The translations under genes were made by a program, and so were the position numbers. A DNA stretch of 64,000 nucleotides. It comes from Anniella stebbinsi. Lineage: Eukaryota > Chordata > Lepidosauria > Squamata > Anniellidae. The notes below the pieces were generated by a model. It was not told where the DNA came from. It searched no databases and was given only the letters and a program-made list of their open reading frames with translations. Positions 1-11,924 of the stretch are shown here, piece after piece. The first letter of the stretch is position 1. The number at the start of each line of letters is the position of its first letter. The stretch lies in assembly GCA_029215795.1 (NCBI GenBank), contig JARDYH010000001.1, positions 197,291,654 through 197,355,653 on the forward strand, read 5' to 3'.

Positions 1-687
1 CTTTTCTGCCACTTGCATTAAATGTATTATAGCATTCAATTTCTAAACCAAGGAGATTAACAGTGCAACACTATCCATTCCTCCTCCGAGTTCAACGGCT
101 TACTCCCAGGAAAGGGAGCATAGCATTACAAGACTGAATCGACTATCAAAAATTTTCATTATCAGAGGGTCAAAATATAGCCACCCCACTGCCCCAAATT
201 AGCAATTTCTTCAGTGAGAAACCACATCTCAGAGAATATCAAGAGGTTTACTGGAGCCTAAAGGTTAACTTCCAAACGGCTTAACACACATCCCTAAACT
301 CAACTAAAGAGCGTGCAGCCTGATACAGATATGCCTTGAATCTGTTCATACAAATTTCCTTCATCAAATGAATATTACAATTCATGTAGAATGTCTGTGG
401 GTCCAGCTTTAGACTGTAAGATCCTTAGGCCACATTCCTGTTCTCTTGTACCCTATAAATCACTTTGTGCACTGAGGATGCTATTTAAAAGACATAAATA
501 AGGACCAAGGCAGAAGGTAGCAATGAACAGCTCTTTGTGCTTCCGTCTCCATTCCACACAGGCTACATCCCACAAGATGGACATGGGTGGTAAGATTGAA
601 AGAACATGGGCTATAATGGAACGTAAGCGCAGAAAGATTACTGGAGGTGCCTCTCAATGGGTTTAGAACTGGGCTGCGTGTTACACT
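1..687. other. Intronic sequence, nothing recognised
   Basis: AT-rich unique-looking DNA with no long reading frame, terminal repeats or RNA gene that I can see. Confidence 0.5.
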
Positions 688-2130
688 TTTTATTTATTCA
701 GAATATTTATATACCACTCCCCATTTGGGAATTTCAGAGTGGTGGACAAATAGAATAAAAGAATAAAAACGCATTATCATACATTTTTAAAAGAAACAAA
801 GTGTAAATAAAACCACAGCTGGTCATTAAAGGAAGGCTTCTTGGAACAAGGACGTTTTCAGGAGGCGCTGGAAAGGGATACAAAGTTGGCGCCTGCCTGA
901 CCTCCAAAGGCAGGGAATTCCATAGGGTGGGGGCCACCACACTGAAGGCTCTTCTCCTGGTGGATTCCAATCAGACCATAGGTCCATGTGGAACCACCCG
1001 GAGCATGCCCTCAGATTATCTCAGTGAGCAGGCAGGTTGATAGGGGAGAAGGAACTCTCTCAGGCATCCTGGTCCCAAGTTGTTTAGGGTTTTGTACACT
1101 AGTACAAGAATCTTAAACCTGGCCCCGTAGCAAATAGGCATCTAGTGCAGTTCCCTCAGCAAAGGAGTTGCATGCTGGAAAGGGGCAGCTCCGGCCAACA
1201 GTCGAGCTGCAGCATTCTGTAGTAGCCCCAGCTTCTGGAGCAGCTTTAAGGGGAGAACCACATAGAGCGCACTGCAGTAATCCAGCCTTGAGGTTACTCA
1301 TGCCTGTACCACCATCGCCAAGCTGTCCCTCTCCAGGAGAGGCCATAGCAGGCAAACCAGGTGAAGCTGATAAAGGGCACTCTGAGCCACTGTGGCCACT
1401 TAAGCCTCTAGCGACAGGGATGGATCTAAGAGTACCCCCAAACTATGAACCTGATCTTTCAGAGGGAGTGCAACCCCATCCAGAACAGGCAATGAGCCTA
1501 ACTGCTGGACTTGGGAGCCAGTCACCCACAGGGTTTCTGTCTTGCCAGGATTCAGCTTAGTTTATTGGCCCTCATCCAGCCCATTACTGAGTTTAGGCAC
1601 CGGTCCAGGACCTGCAGAGCTTCACCTGATTCAATTGTCACAGGGAGATAGAGCTGCATGTCATCAGCATATTGATGGCATTTAGCTCCAAATCCCCTAA
1701 TGATCGTTCTCAGCAGCTTCATATAGATGTTAAACAACATTGGGGACAAGACAGTGCCCTGCAGAACCCCATACATAGCTCAATTGCTAAGGAACAGTCA
1801 CCCAATGTTACTCTCTGAAAACAACCTCATAGGTAGGACTGGAATCACCGTAGCACCGTGCCTCCAATGCCCATCCATGGAGTCGATCCAGAAAGATACC
1901 ATGGTCAGTGGTATCAAAAGCTAATGAGAGATTTAGTGGAATTAACAGGGTTGCACTCCCCCTGTCCCTCTCTCGATGAAGGTCATCCATCAGGGTAACC
2001 AAGGCTGATTCAGTCTCATAACCAGATCGAAATCCAGACTGGAATGGGCTTAGATAACCAGTATCCCTTAAGAGTGCCTGCAGTTGTTCCACCACAACTC
2101 TCTCGAGTACCTTCCCTTAAAATGTGGGGG
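688..2130 (-). mobile_element. CR1-type LINE fragment, ORF2 reverse transcriptase to 3' end
   Basis: Read on the minus strand, this is the 3' part of a non-LTR retrotransposon ORF2. Reverse-transcriptase blocks appear in order. First is LSPFQSGFR followed by a degraded motif A region (1808-2095). Next is VLSPMLFNIYMK followed by the catalytic YADD in CHQYADDMQLYL (1552-1776). A C-terminal FSVVAPTLWNSLPLEVR block follows (about 900-970). The 3' end is an AATAAA-rich tail near 688. Frames are broken by stops and frameshifts between blocks, so it is a dead 5'-truncated copy. The 1168-1560 plus-strand frame is a shadow of it. The exact CR1 versus L2/L3 clade is not resolved by eye. Confidence 0.85.
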
Positions 2131-2170
2131 CTTCTATCACACTTACTATGAGATAGAAGCCCCCACATTC
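2119..2170. repeat. Short near-perfect hairpin at the 5' edge of the LINE
   Basis: AATGTGGGGGCTTCTATC is followed after about 13 bases by GATAGAAGCCCCCACATT. This is an 18-bp inverted repeat at the broken 5' border of the 688-2130 LINE. It may be a snap-back duplication made during insertion or repair. Confidence 0.7.
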
Positions 2171-3424
2171 CAACTATTAAGGATTCTGAAGAATCCTCCC
2201 CTGACTGGCAGAGAAGAGCTAGAAGGAATCACAGCCATACTCTCAGAGAGGGAGGTGACACTGGCCAGTCTGGAGTTTGTCTCCCATTAGGAGCACATAC
2301 CTGGGCTACATCTACACTAGTGCTTTTTATCGGTACTGAAGTGCACTGATAAGTGTTGGAACACCTGATGTATTCCAAATATCACTTTTCTAGTATTATT
2401 TCCCGCTCTTTACTCCATAGTATCCAAAATACCACAACAGATTCCATTGTATGTGCTACGAGGTATTAATGTGCAAGAAAGATATAGTGCCACCATGATG
2501 GAATCATATCGATATGACACCAAGTGTAGATTTGGCAATGATGAACATAACATGTAGCCAAACTCTTTGAATAAGGGGGGGGGGAGTACATTTCTGTAAT
2601 TTGCTCACAGTACACGACTCCACTACAATTGTAGTATTATCGGATACTACAGGGAATAAGCTAGGCCTTTTCAGAGAACTTCCAGATTTCACTGGAGAAG
2701 GACAAGGAAGTCCATCTATAGCTCTTACTTACAGGGATAAAAAATATATCAAGCAATAAATAGTAAATAGAAAAATATTTATGGTAAGTAGTGAACCTGC
2801 AACTACCATCCATTTTCCAGGCCAATGATTGCAAAACAGTAAAGCACTACACCTAATTGGGAATTCTAGTCCTGCTTTTTGTTTCGTTTCACTACACTGT
2901 ATCTATTAACCAATGTTACAGAAGAAAAGCCTTTCATGCCCACCCCTTCCCCAAAGATCAATTATAGCAGCCAAGTCATCATGACTGCATGACTTTCCCG
3001 TCAGCATTCATTCTCCAAACTGGCAAGAAGGGAAAGGTATACTGATTTTCCTGGCTACACCACAAACAGGTGTGTACAACTGACACTGATTAGCTCAGTT
3101 GTAATATAACCATAATCCAGGGTTCCAGGTTCACACCTGACTAATCCTCCAAACCATGGTTTGTTGTCGGTTTATGACTTTGGCATCTTTTGTTTACACA
3201 TAACAAACTTAATAAATTTATACATAAATAAAATGAACTTGTAGGAGGAGCCTGGCTTATCATTATGTCCAAACTGGTCCATTATATTGTTTTATTCAAA
3301 TAATATTGTATTATTAATACCTACATTAAATAACTATTTTTGATGTTAAGACTACCTTAATTGATTTTTTTCTATTGTGTTGAATGCCTCCTTCAAATAC
3401 TATGGATTATCCATTTTGATGGGA
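2171..3424. other. Intronic sequence with one G-tract
   Basis: No gene seen. There is a run of ten G near 2576-2585. Around 3060-3180 some CAGGTGTG/TTCACACCTG and CCATGG-like inverted bits hint at a decayed fold-back MITE, but I cannot define its ends. Confidence 0.4.
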
Positions 3425-3672
3425 AATATGGGCCTAGTGTGGTGTAGTGGTTAGAGTGTTGGACTGCGACTCATGAGATCTGAGTTCTAGTCCCCACTCA
3501 GCCAAGAATCTCACTGAGTGACTTTGGGCCAGTTGCTGACGCTCAGCCTAACTAGCTCAAAGGGTCATTCTGAGGATAAAGTACAGAAGTGGACCATGAA
3601 AGCCGCCTTGGGTTCCTTGCAAGAGAAAAAAACAGGTAGAATAGAAATGTAATTATAAATAAAATTAGTGAC
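3425..3672 (+). mobile_element. tRNA-derived SINE
   Basis: The head is tRNA-like. It has a box A-like GTGTAGTGGTTAGAGTGTTGG and, about 40 bases on, a box B-like GAGTTCTAGTCCC. It is followed by the CACTGAGTGACTTTGGGCCAGT core common to squamate tRNA SINEs. The 3' part reads AAAGCCGCCTTGGGTTCC with an A-rich tail. No CCA end or tRNA fold is expected to be functional. The family name is not assigned. Confidence 0.8.
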
Positions 3673-3984
3673 AAAAACAAATTGCCACAAGGGGCATGAT
3701 GGACTCTAAACATTCATGGTTGAAGGAAAAACTGGTAAAGGATTAAATATACAGAATTGGAGTGCTGTTTAGCAGCGATAAATAAAACTTGTATGTCTAA
3801 AGGTTCATGTTTTGTACAAGTAAACCCAGATATGGTTTTTGAGGGTCTCTAGATGACTACATGGTCACTTCTACAGTTCTTGGTACAACAGTACATAAAT
3901 CTGAAAGAGGTTAAACTGGAGGATCTACTTATCACAGAAGTGAAAGTTTTCAACACAAAAGAATGATAAAATCTTTTTTCTCCA

Positions 3985-4024
3985 TGGCCAGAGAGCTTCG
4001 GCTATGGGGCGGTATATAAGTGTA

Positions 4025-4066
<42 letters not shown>
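3985..4066 (+). mobile_element. LINE 3' UTR scrap with (AAT)n tail
   Basis: CAGAGAGCTTCGGCTATGG followed by GCGGTATATAAGTGTAAATAAT matches the 3' end of the LINE at 57985, so this is a severely truncated copy in the plus direction. Its tail has expanded into a perfect (AAT)n microsatellite at about 4025-4065. Confidence 0.75.
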
Positions 4067-4067
<1 letters not shown>

Positions 4068-4989
4068 GCTTGAAGATTATGGTTTTTAAATTACTATACA
4101 GCTATAGGAGAAACGCAGAGGGATTACCTTAACCCACATCTGCTTTAATGCATGTAATAGTTGATTTGTAATAAAAAAAATCCAGAAAGAGTAATATAAA
4201 TAGATTGACAACATAACTTCAACTCAAGAGTTTTTACATTCAGTTGAAAAATATCCCCATATATACCATGCAGTTTTATGCCTTTCTTGATATGATGGAT
4301 AGGGACTGGTAATATAGTTTTCCTCCAGATTCAGCTATATTACTTCTCCAGTTCATGAGTGCTTTACGTTCCACAGCTGGGAATAGTGACATACCTGAAC
4401 AGGAGCAGAAAGGTGACAGGTCTGACTGCAGCATGGAGGCAGACCTATATGCCTGTCTATATTTCTAGAGCCACCTGCTTCCTGGCTTAACATACTAAAG
4501 AGAAAACCAAAGAACGGATGCTTATAAAGGCCAAAGAAGCTATATCACACTTTTAACTGCATTTGTGGCACACTTTCCGAATGCTGGCCTCCACTGCTCT
4601 AGGGAAAAGGGGAAGCATATCTGAAGATTTAAACCTGCATTCTTACTGCAGTGGTAAACTTTTATCCCTCAGACAGCAGATGGGAGAATGACTGTTTCTT
4701 CATACAAAAAATAACAATGAAAAAAATCCTTCTACACTGGGTTCTAGCTTAGCCTTTTCCCTGGCATGCTATTTATACATAAAATGGTACATTTGTTGTA
4801 TTTTTATGTTTTGTACAGAAGAGCACTGAATCACATGATTGGCCATGTGCTGCCTGAAGCGGTACAGCCCCAGATACAGGTTTACCACCTCAGAGAAAGC
4901 CAAGCCTTAGAAAGAAGGCAAGCCTACAATGACTTTACAGTCTTGTCAAACTTGACAAGAACTGGTCATGGGTCAGGAACCATACGTAC
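4067..4989. other. Intronic sequence, nothing recognised
   Basis: AT-rich, no recognisable repeat. The 4766-5113 frame shows no domain and runs into SINE-like tail sequence. Confidence 0.4.
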
Positions 4990-5075
4990 AAGTGGTTCTG
5001 TCTTAAGCGAACCATGTACTCTGCCTGAAGCTCCTTGGAGAAAGGCAGGATATAAATTCATTGCCGGGAAACCGA
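4990..5075 (+). mobile_element. Possible SINE tail fragment
   Basis: GCTCCTTGGAGAAAGGCAGG followed by ATATAAAT resembles the tail of squamate 5S/L2-tailed SINEs (compare 17740-17800). No head region is visible, so the call is weak. Confidence 0.35.
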
Positions 5076-5236
5076 TTTCAAATAGCCGAGGAAGAAACTG
5101 GTTCGTTTACTGACTGATTATGTCACACAGGAATGGGACAGCCTTAATGACGCAATGGGACAACTTTGCTATGGTGATCCCCAGGCGCATGGACATTTGT
5201 GTGTGGGGGGGGGGGGTCCTCTCCCAACTAAAGACC

Positions 5237-5585
5237 CGCACGCTCAGGTCCTCTGGGAAGAATTTACTACAGTCAACAAGAACTAGACTGACAACCGTTA
5301 CCCAAAGGACCTTCTCTTCTGCCGCTCCCAGATTGTGGAATGACCTGCCGGGAGAGATTCGCCAACTCACCAGTCTTCAGGAATTTAAAAGATCTATAAA
5401 GACTGATCTCTTCCGGCAGGCCTACCCAGATGAATTTTGAAGTGTTTTATTGGTGTTTTATTGGTGTTTTATTGGTATTTTAATGATGTATTGGTTTTAT
5501 GTGCTTTTAATCAGTTTTGTATTTTATGTTTAATGCTGTTCCCCGCCTCGATCCGTTCGGAGAGGCGGGTAATAAATAAAGATGA

Positions 5586-5625
<40 letters not shown>

Positions 5626-5630
5626 TATTC
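5237..5630 (+). mobile_element. L2/CR1-type LINE 3' end, ORF2 C-terminus plus 3' UTR
   Basis: The 5120-5440 frame ends with the ORF2 C-terminal block TFSSAAPRLWNDLPGEIRQ and then FKRSIKTDLFRQAYP and a stop. A repeated TTTTATTGGTGT UTR follows, then a terminal GAGGCGGGTAATAAATAAA and an (ATT)n microsatellite (about 5587-5627). The copy at 18990-19440 is the same family. Tails only are seen at 40110-40262 and 41440-41525. A run of twelve G at 5205-5216 lies just upstream. The asparagine-rich reading of the microsatellite on the minus strand is not a protein. Confidence 0.85.
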
Positions 5631-7235
5631 CTAAATCAGCCCATGTACGTTCCAAACCCCACTTTTCAACCATTTCTCCTCCACCTACACTAACCAAGTA
5701 GCTTAGGAGGTAATGGTGACACACAAAGGCACAGATTTATCACTGTGGATACTTACATAAATATATTAATAGTTGTAGACTTTTGAACCATGATGCTGCT
5801 TCTGATAAGTTTATATTTCTGCTTTTACAGTATGATAAATAATGATCGCACAGACATTTGTTCATGAGATCCAGAATAATGTACTCCACTGAAAGTTTCC
5901 CTACAGCTAACTGGAACTCCCAAGAAGTCAAAATTAAGCCTTTGCTGTCGTAGTTTATAGTCCCTAGTTTTTTGTGGTGGTGGTTGTTTCCACTGTTATT
6001 TCCACTGTTATTACAATAAACTTATCTAAAGTCTGTATCATAGTATCACTTTAGGGACATTCTAAGATTATTGTTCTCCTAATCTTAAACTGTGCAAAAT
6101 CCAGACAAGCTTTTATTTCCATTACAATGTATTATATCTGAACAGTTTGGGGCATTAGAGTTCATTTTTAAAAAGATGTATTTCATTTTTCTTCAAGTCC
6201 ACATATTTATGAGGATTTTTAGATCTAAAAATCTGTGGTTTACTATTAAGGGACCATATTTGTATCTTCACAGTTGTCATGGCTCAGCTTCCTAATTTTC
6301 ATGACCTCCTAATCCCCTTTTTCTCATAAATCTTGACTTGAAATAATAAACTTTGAAAATATCCTTTTAAATATCGTTCTCTAAAAATAAATATATAAAG
6401 CTAAACACACACATTTTTCTGACAATAAATAGCACATAGACCTTCTTTTCATAAGACCAAGTTTTATTTTTGATGCTTCATTTTGAACAGCTCCAGTATA
6501 CAATGAAAAATACTTGCTCTGAAGTTCATTGATGAACTTTGAAATAATGTAGTTAGTTCATGCATGGTTTGACACTAAAAGTAATAGGTTACTGCTTCAA
6601 TTAACAAAACTGTCAATTCTTTGAAAGTTTTAGATATTCATAATGCAATACTGAAATAAATACGAATAACTGCTTGTGTTTTTAATGACTTTTACGAACA
6701 TGATCTTGAACAGTGTGCGTCTCTTTTCCTTTCTCATCTATCATTTCCAAGCCAAGCCTTAAGCTTTGGGGTGCCATGCGCTCGCGGCCTGAAAGCTGAC
6801 TACCTTGAAATAATGAAAGACTCATTTTGGAACCCAAGTCATCGAAAATTTCTCCAGCTAAAGACAACTCAAGGATCTTTTATGCATCTGTTGCCTTGAC
6901 GATTTGGCTTTTTAATCAGCAACCCAAAACTGGTTTAATATTATTTTTCTGTGTTTATGCAGATGATCAAGATGCTGTGCCAATGCATTTATTTTGTATT
7001 TTAAATTATAAACATGTAACTGAGTCCTTATTTAAAAGTAAATATTCAAGAAATGGATCAAATGTTTTGTGTGGCTTTTAAAAATGTGGGCATAGGGATA
7101 TGGTGCAGGTCTTTAATCATTTTTCTCTTCCATTTGAACCATTTATATGAGACACTGACATCTTTTCAAGTGCATATCTCGACGATTTCCAACACATAAG
7201 GATTTTGCTGCACACATATATAAAGTTATTTCATT
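5631..7235. other. Intronic sequence with one unexplained reading frame
   Basis: No repeat recognised. The minus frame at 6682-6867 reads without a stop for about 60 codons and follows a CTTTAG that could serve as a splice acceptor. I do not recognise the product (it contains MAPQSLRLGLEMIDEKGKE). It could be chance, a decayed retrocopy or an alternative exon. Confidence 0.3.
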
Positions 7236-7335
7236 TGGGGGGGGGGGATTGGTATTTTATTTATTTATTTATTTATTTAAAATATTTCTTGGCTACCTTT
7301 CAGGGCAGAAGCCTTCCCAAGGCAACCTCTTCTTC
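7236..7335 (-). mobile_element. LINE 3' tail (minus), preceded by a G12 tract
   Basis: A run of twelve G is followed by (TTTA)n and AAAATATTTCTTGGCTACC. This is the reverse complement of an AAATA-tailed LINE 3' end and resembles the tail at 26470-26530. Only the last ~80 bases of the element remain. Confidence 0.6.
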
Positions 7336-7631
7336 AACAACAATGGTATAAATAGATGCAGCCTATTCTTCGCCATAAACTTCAGTTTTTCAAACTGCGA
7401 AATGAAAGTTATTTCAGCACACAGCCGATCCCATGATGGAAAACAGAAAAGTGTATTTGGTCCTGCCAGAGAGTAGTCAATGAATTCCATATAAGTGGAA
7501 AAATAAAACAGAAAAGGCAAAAGTGAAGTATAAGCTGAAGGGGCAGGACTGAAGCTTGAGATTGATAAACATATGGTCAAGGAACACCTAATTTCTTTGA
7601 ACAAGTTCAAATCCCAGAGTGCAGGACACGG

Positions 7632-7880
7632 AATAATGGGCTCAAGTTACAGGAAGCCAGATTCCGGTTGGACATCAGGAAAAACTTCCTGACTGTTAGA
7701 GCAGTACAACAATGGAACCAATTACCTAGGGAGGTCGTGGGCTCTCCTACACTAGGGCATTCAAGAGACAGCTGGACAGCCATCTGTCAGGTATGCTTTA
7801 AGGTGGATTCCTGCATTGATCAGGGGGTTGGACTCGATGGCCTTATAGGCCCCTTCCAACTCTACTAGTCTATGATTCTA
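7632..7880 (+). mobile_element. Classical CR1 LINE 3' end
   Basis: The frame LDIRKNFLTVRAVQQWNQLP is the diagnostic C-terminus of CR1 ORF2. It is followed by GGGTTGGACTCGATGGCCTT and the CR1 3' terminus with CCTTCCAACTCTA and TATGATTCTA. The element is 5'-truncated. It belongs to the classical CR1 group and is distinct from the LWNSLP-type LINEs in this window. Confidence 0.9.
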
Positions 7881-8082
7881 AGTAGTAAACAACTGCAAAA
7901 AGAGTTCTTATAAATGACAATTATAATATGTTCACACAAATGCAGATGTACCTCCCAAAAATCACATCCTTTTTTGGAGTGCACCTATAGCAAAATAGCG
8001 GCCAATGCTATAGAAACCTAATAAGCATCAAAAAGATGCAAGAAGAAGCCCACAGGACCCACGCCAGGAAGATCATATAAAC

Positions 8083-8395
8083 CAGAGATGAGAAACCTCT
8101 TTCAGCTTGAGGGCGGAGGTCTTTGGGGCTCCATTCCAGTGGTGGGTGGAGCTAAAAGCAAATGGGCTGGAGCCATAAATACCAGTAGATTTTAACTTAG
8201 AGCTCTTACTGTCAATAACTAAGCCTTAGGAGAGGCATTTCAACCGTATAAAGTTGGGTGGGTGGGAAATACACGAACTGTCAGTGGCTGGAGGAAAGGG
8301 GAAGGAAGATTGACCATTTGGGGAAGCCCAGAGGACCATATTGGGACCCCGGTTGGGCCAGACTTGGCCCCCAGGCCTGAGGTTCCACATCCCTG
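8083..8395. mobile_element. hAT (Charlie-like) MITE with perfect 8-bp TSD
   Basis: The ends are CAGAGATGAGAAACCT and AGGTTCCACATCCCTG, imperfect inverted repeats of the hAT-Charlie CAGGG...AACCT type. ATATAAAC flanks both sides (8075-8082 and 8396-8403). It is an exact 8-bp duplication that fits the hAT nTnnnnAn preference. The 313-bp element has no transposase, so it is non-autonomous. Confidence 0.88.
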
Positions 8396-8403
8396 ATATA
8401 AAC

Positions 8404-9289
8404 CACAAATTTGCTGAAAGCTAAAACTAGGCTTTACTAAACTAAACTAAAAAAAAAACTTGGGACAACAGATTAATGCCACATTCAAGACCAGAAGAAT
8501 AACTCATTGATACTAAGCACTCAGGCAGCTCGCTAATACATAAAGTTGTCCCTGTGTTCTTTCAATGCAGGTCCATTCTTTATGTATAAGTAAAACCATT
8601 ATTTTAAGCCTAACCTAAAATGTACTGTCCTGACTTGGAAGGAATTTGCTGAAAGAACACAAAGACACCCCTTCATAGGACAAGCATTTTTGTATACAAC
8701 AAAACTCAAAGACGGTAAAGAAAAACATCCAAGATAAACTATACAAAAGATGATTTTTGTGGCTGCAATGTACCCAAACTAAGGCCTTTCCTTACAACTA
8801 TTTTGGGAAAATAATGTTCAACCCATGTACTAAAACCTCTAATGTCTTCAAGAAGCCATTGATAAAAAAGACCACTCTTGCTTTTAGAAGCCTAGCTCTC
8901 AACTTTGCATCAGGGTTTCCAGTAGCAGCCCCCACTTTGCCAAAAAATAAGGGAAAGAAGAACGGGTCAGAAGCCTTGAGGGTCTGCCTTTACAAGGAAA
9001 TATTCCCCCTCCTACTGCACACAAGCAGAAGAGCTTTCTACTCACACATTGTCGTAATGTGACCAAACTGCCCAAAGAAGAAACAATCGATTTGCTGGCA
9101 AGGAGACACAAAGAATTCCCTCTCATAGCCAGGATCAGACTGAAGGTGGCAGCTGTAGACAAGAATGATTCCGCAGAAGAAGCAAGACTGTCTTATCTTC
9201 CCACCCACCTACCCCCACCCACCCACATCCCACTTTTCTGGCTTCTCTGTTCTCCCCATTCTAATCCTCTACCTGTATGTTTCCATAGG
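8404..9289. other. Intronic sequence, nothing recognised
   Basis: Short chance frames only. A pyrimidine-rich CCCACC stretch lies near 9198-9230. Confidence 0.4.
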
Positions 9290-9735
9290 TCCATTTGTTT
9301 TATTTACTTTTCAGCAAAGCTCTCAGTGCAGCTTATGGTTTACAATAAAATAATGAAGTAATGAAAACAATATTTAAGGGGACACAAGAGCCAACATGAG
9401 TTAGCCCTGAACCAGCACTTTTTTAAAAAAAAAATCGTTGAATAAACATCAAAATACAACAAGAAACAGTAGAAATAAAATAAGAAACTTTCAGAGATCT
9501 GGATCAATAAAAGTGATTCCATCCGGCACCAAAAGGAAACAAGGATGCTACCAGGCACACCTCATGGAGGAGTAAATTCCATAGATGGGGTGCCACAACA
9601 GAGGTCATTACCCACCTCACCTCAAAAATGACAGGATCGAGACTAGGGTCTCAGAGGCTGATCTTCACCCAGGCAAGTTCAATGGGGAAACAGGCAACCA
9701 TTCAAATAATTTGGTCCCAAACCTTTTCAGATTTT
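9290..9735 (-). mobile_element. LINE 3' region (CR1/L2 type), degraded
   Basis: On the minus strand this matches the 3' ORF2/UTR region seen in other copies here. GGAGTAAATTCCATAGATGG and GGGTGCCACAACAGAGG correspond to the degraded LWNxLP block, and the tail contains AATAAAAT runs. No frame is intact. Confidence 0.6.
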
Positions 9736-11916
9736 GTGGGTCAAAACCAGCGCTTTGAATTATGCAGAGAAGTGGAACTCAAGCCACATGTAACTGTTTA
9801 AATGCTGCAAATGTTCCATACATCCAGATTCAGATTTTACTTTTTAAAAAATTATTTGGGAGGTTTTATTACAGAGTTCAAAAGCTGGATTCAAATAAAT
9901 AAAAAGAAAGGCTGATCAGTAGTGAGCTAGTGTGTGGTACCAGATCAGAGTGGGAGGACCAGATCTGGGATGGTAATCACAGGGTCTGGAAATGAAGAAG
10001 GTGGAAAAGGAAGGACAGTAATTAAAACTGTTTTATGGAACAGATGTGGCTGTGGATCCAGGTAGAAGTTACTAGGTAGAAAATATGATTTGGGGGCCAT
10101 CAATGGCAAGTGCAACAGAAATACACTGCATCCACCTGAATGGATTCAATGACTTCTTCCAATCCATCTTTTTCTTTTTCATATATAATTGTATTCTGCC
10201 CAAGTCCTTAAGATAGTAATTTGTGCAAACTAATTAGCATTGAAATCTTAAAACTGGGATTCTTCATGCCAATCCAGGCCTGGGCCTATGCATTTTAAAT
10301 TCATGTATGGAAGTCTCCTAAACTCTCTACCCAAACCAACTTGTAATCATAAAGTATGTTCATATTCCAATTAAGCTATATGAAGAATTTAAATAAGTCA
10401 GCACTTAAAAATAGAATAATTAGAACTCTAAGACACTCTAGGGCAGTGTATTTCAATAAAATTATTACTTGTCTGTGGAACATTAAAGCATAAACCAAAG
10501 ACAAATTGACCTAGCCTCCTGGGAAATGCAGCATCCCCAGAAATTCTCTGTTTAAGACTCATCTTTTACTGGTATTGTGTGTGTGACCTCTTATGCTTAA
10601 AGGTCACAGTAGATGAACTCAGTGTAATTTTAAAAAAACTTGGCTTATCTCATTAAACGCTTTCTTTATTTAAAAAAAAGATAACTGCTAAATTTAGATG
10701 AAGTGCTATAGCCAATTTCAGAGCATCAGCAGTTTTATTTTTTTAGGATCCTGCTAGGACCTAGCAGCAAGGTGATATTTGCTATCAACTATCTACTTTC
10801 CATGGTGAACAAAAAAAATTCAATCCATAAAAAAATGCACTCTAAATTTAATCACCTTATTTTAGTGCAACATAAATGCAGAACTGTGAACATAGCTAAA
10901 TTTGAAGCTAATAGCTGACTTTTCACGAACCAAAAGAAGCATATATGCCCTAAAAGAAGTTTTAGCCTTAACTGAATTTTCTCTTTGCAATTTTATATGT
11001 TATGGCCTCATTTAGCATTATAGATCTATTAATCTCATAACCAGAATGTATTCTACAGTTGATAATTGTAACCATACTTAAGGAAACAAAAATAATTCTG
11101 TATTCTTTTACAACAACTTGGAGATTTGTGGTAAAGGATGATGTGTGTGTTAAAGAGCTCCACAACCAATACTTCAAAGCAGAAAATGCAACCACTCCGT
11201 TTTTACTGAATATAGCAAATGTAGCTCTAAATCATCAAATGTAGAAAATTATCATAAATATAAGGAACTCAAATATTACTTATATAACAAATACTTAGAT
11301 TTCATGAATGCAACTAATGGTTAAGACATTAATATCACACCTACCCACGTTTTTTGCAGTTGAGTTCTTAAGTTATCCTGTTTTCATAAATGGTATTCAA
11401 ACAACCCCTCCATACATATATCCAATGCGTAGAGGGAGAATGGGGCCACATCCATGAGGCCCCTGTCCCTTAACGCCCACACATTCACTATATTTAAAAG
11501 AGGTAGCCCCCATTCACCCCTTTGCACACACACACCCCGTATACCTCAAAAATGGCTTCCGTAGCATCTGTGGAGTTCGTTTGCAATCCACATTTTAGTG
11601 TATTAGGCACTCAGTAGCACCCAAAGTGTTAAATTTAGCTTGGAAACAAGATTATTTTAACCACTGTAGTGCTCTGTAGCACTATGCTACAGCAGCAAAC
11701 TGGTGATTTCATTATTGTTCTTTCAAGCGCTCAGCTGCACCCCAGAGACTATGGCTTGTGCTGGGATCTGGGATCGAAAATAGTTCGCAGATCTCCTTGC
11801 TATACATATATAGCTATGTCCACATAAGCTCTACATATAATTAGGAGCCTCATAGTGGCAACGTTGTCTGAGATGTTAATGCATGTCGTATAACATTACT
11901 CTAGTAATTAAATACA
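9736..11916. other. Intronic sequence, nothing recognised
   Basis: AT-rich DNA. No repeat with definable ends and no coding frame beyond ~75 codons. Confidence 0.45.
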
Positions 11917-11924
11917 ATTATAAT

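Noticed and set aside
734..2095. Host genes from the LWNSLP, VLSPMLFNIYMK and similar frames
   Set aside because: They are conserved blocks of CR1/L2-type LINE ORF2 and recur at 5237, 18990, 30296 and 56741.
3425..3500. Functional tRNA gene
   Set aside because: Box A/B-like motifs sit in a SINE with a characteristic body and tail, and no plausible cloverleaf.
5530..5724. Asn-rich protein on the minus strand
   Set aside because: It is translation of an (ATT)n microsatellite.
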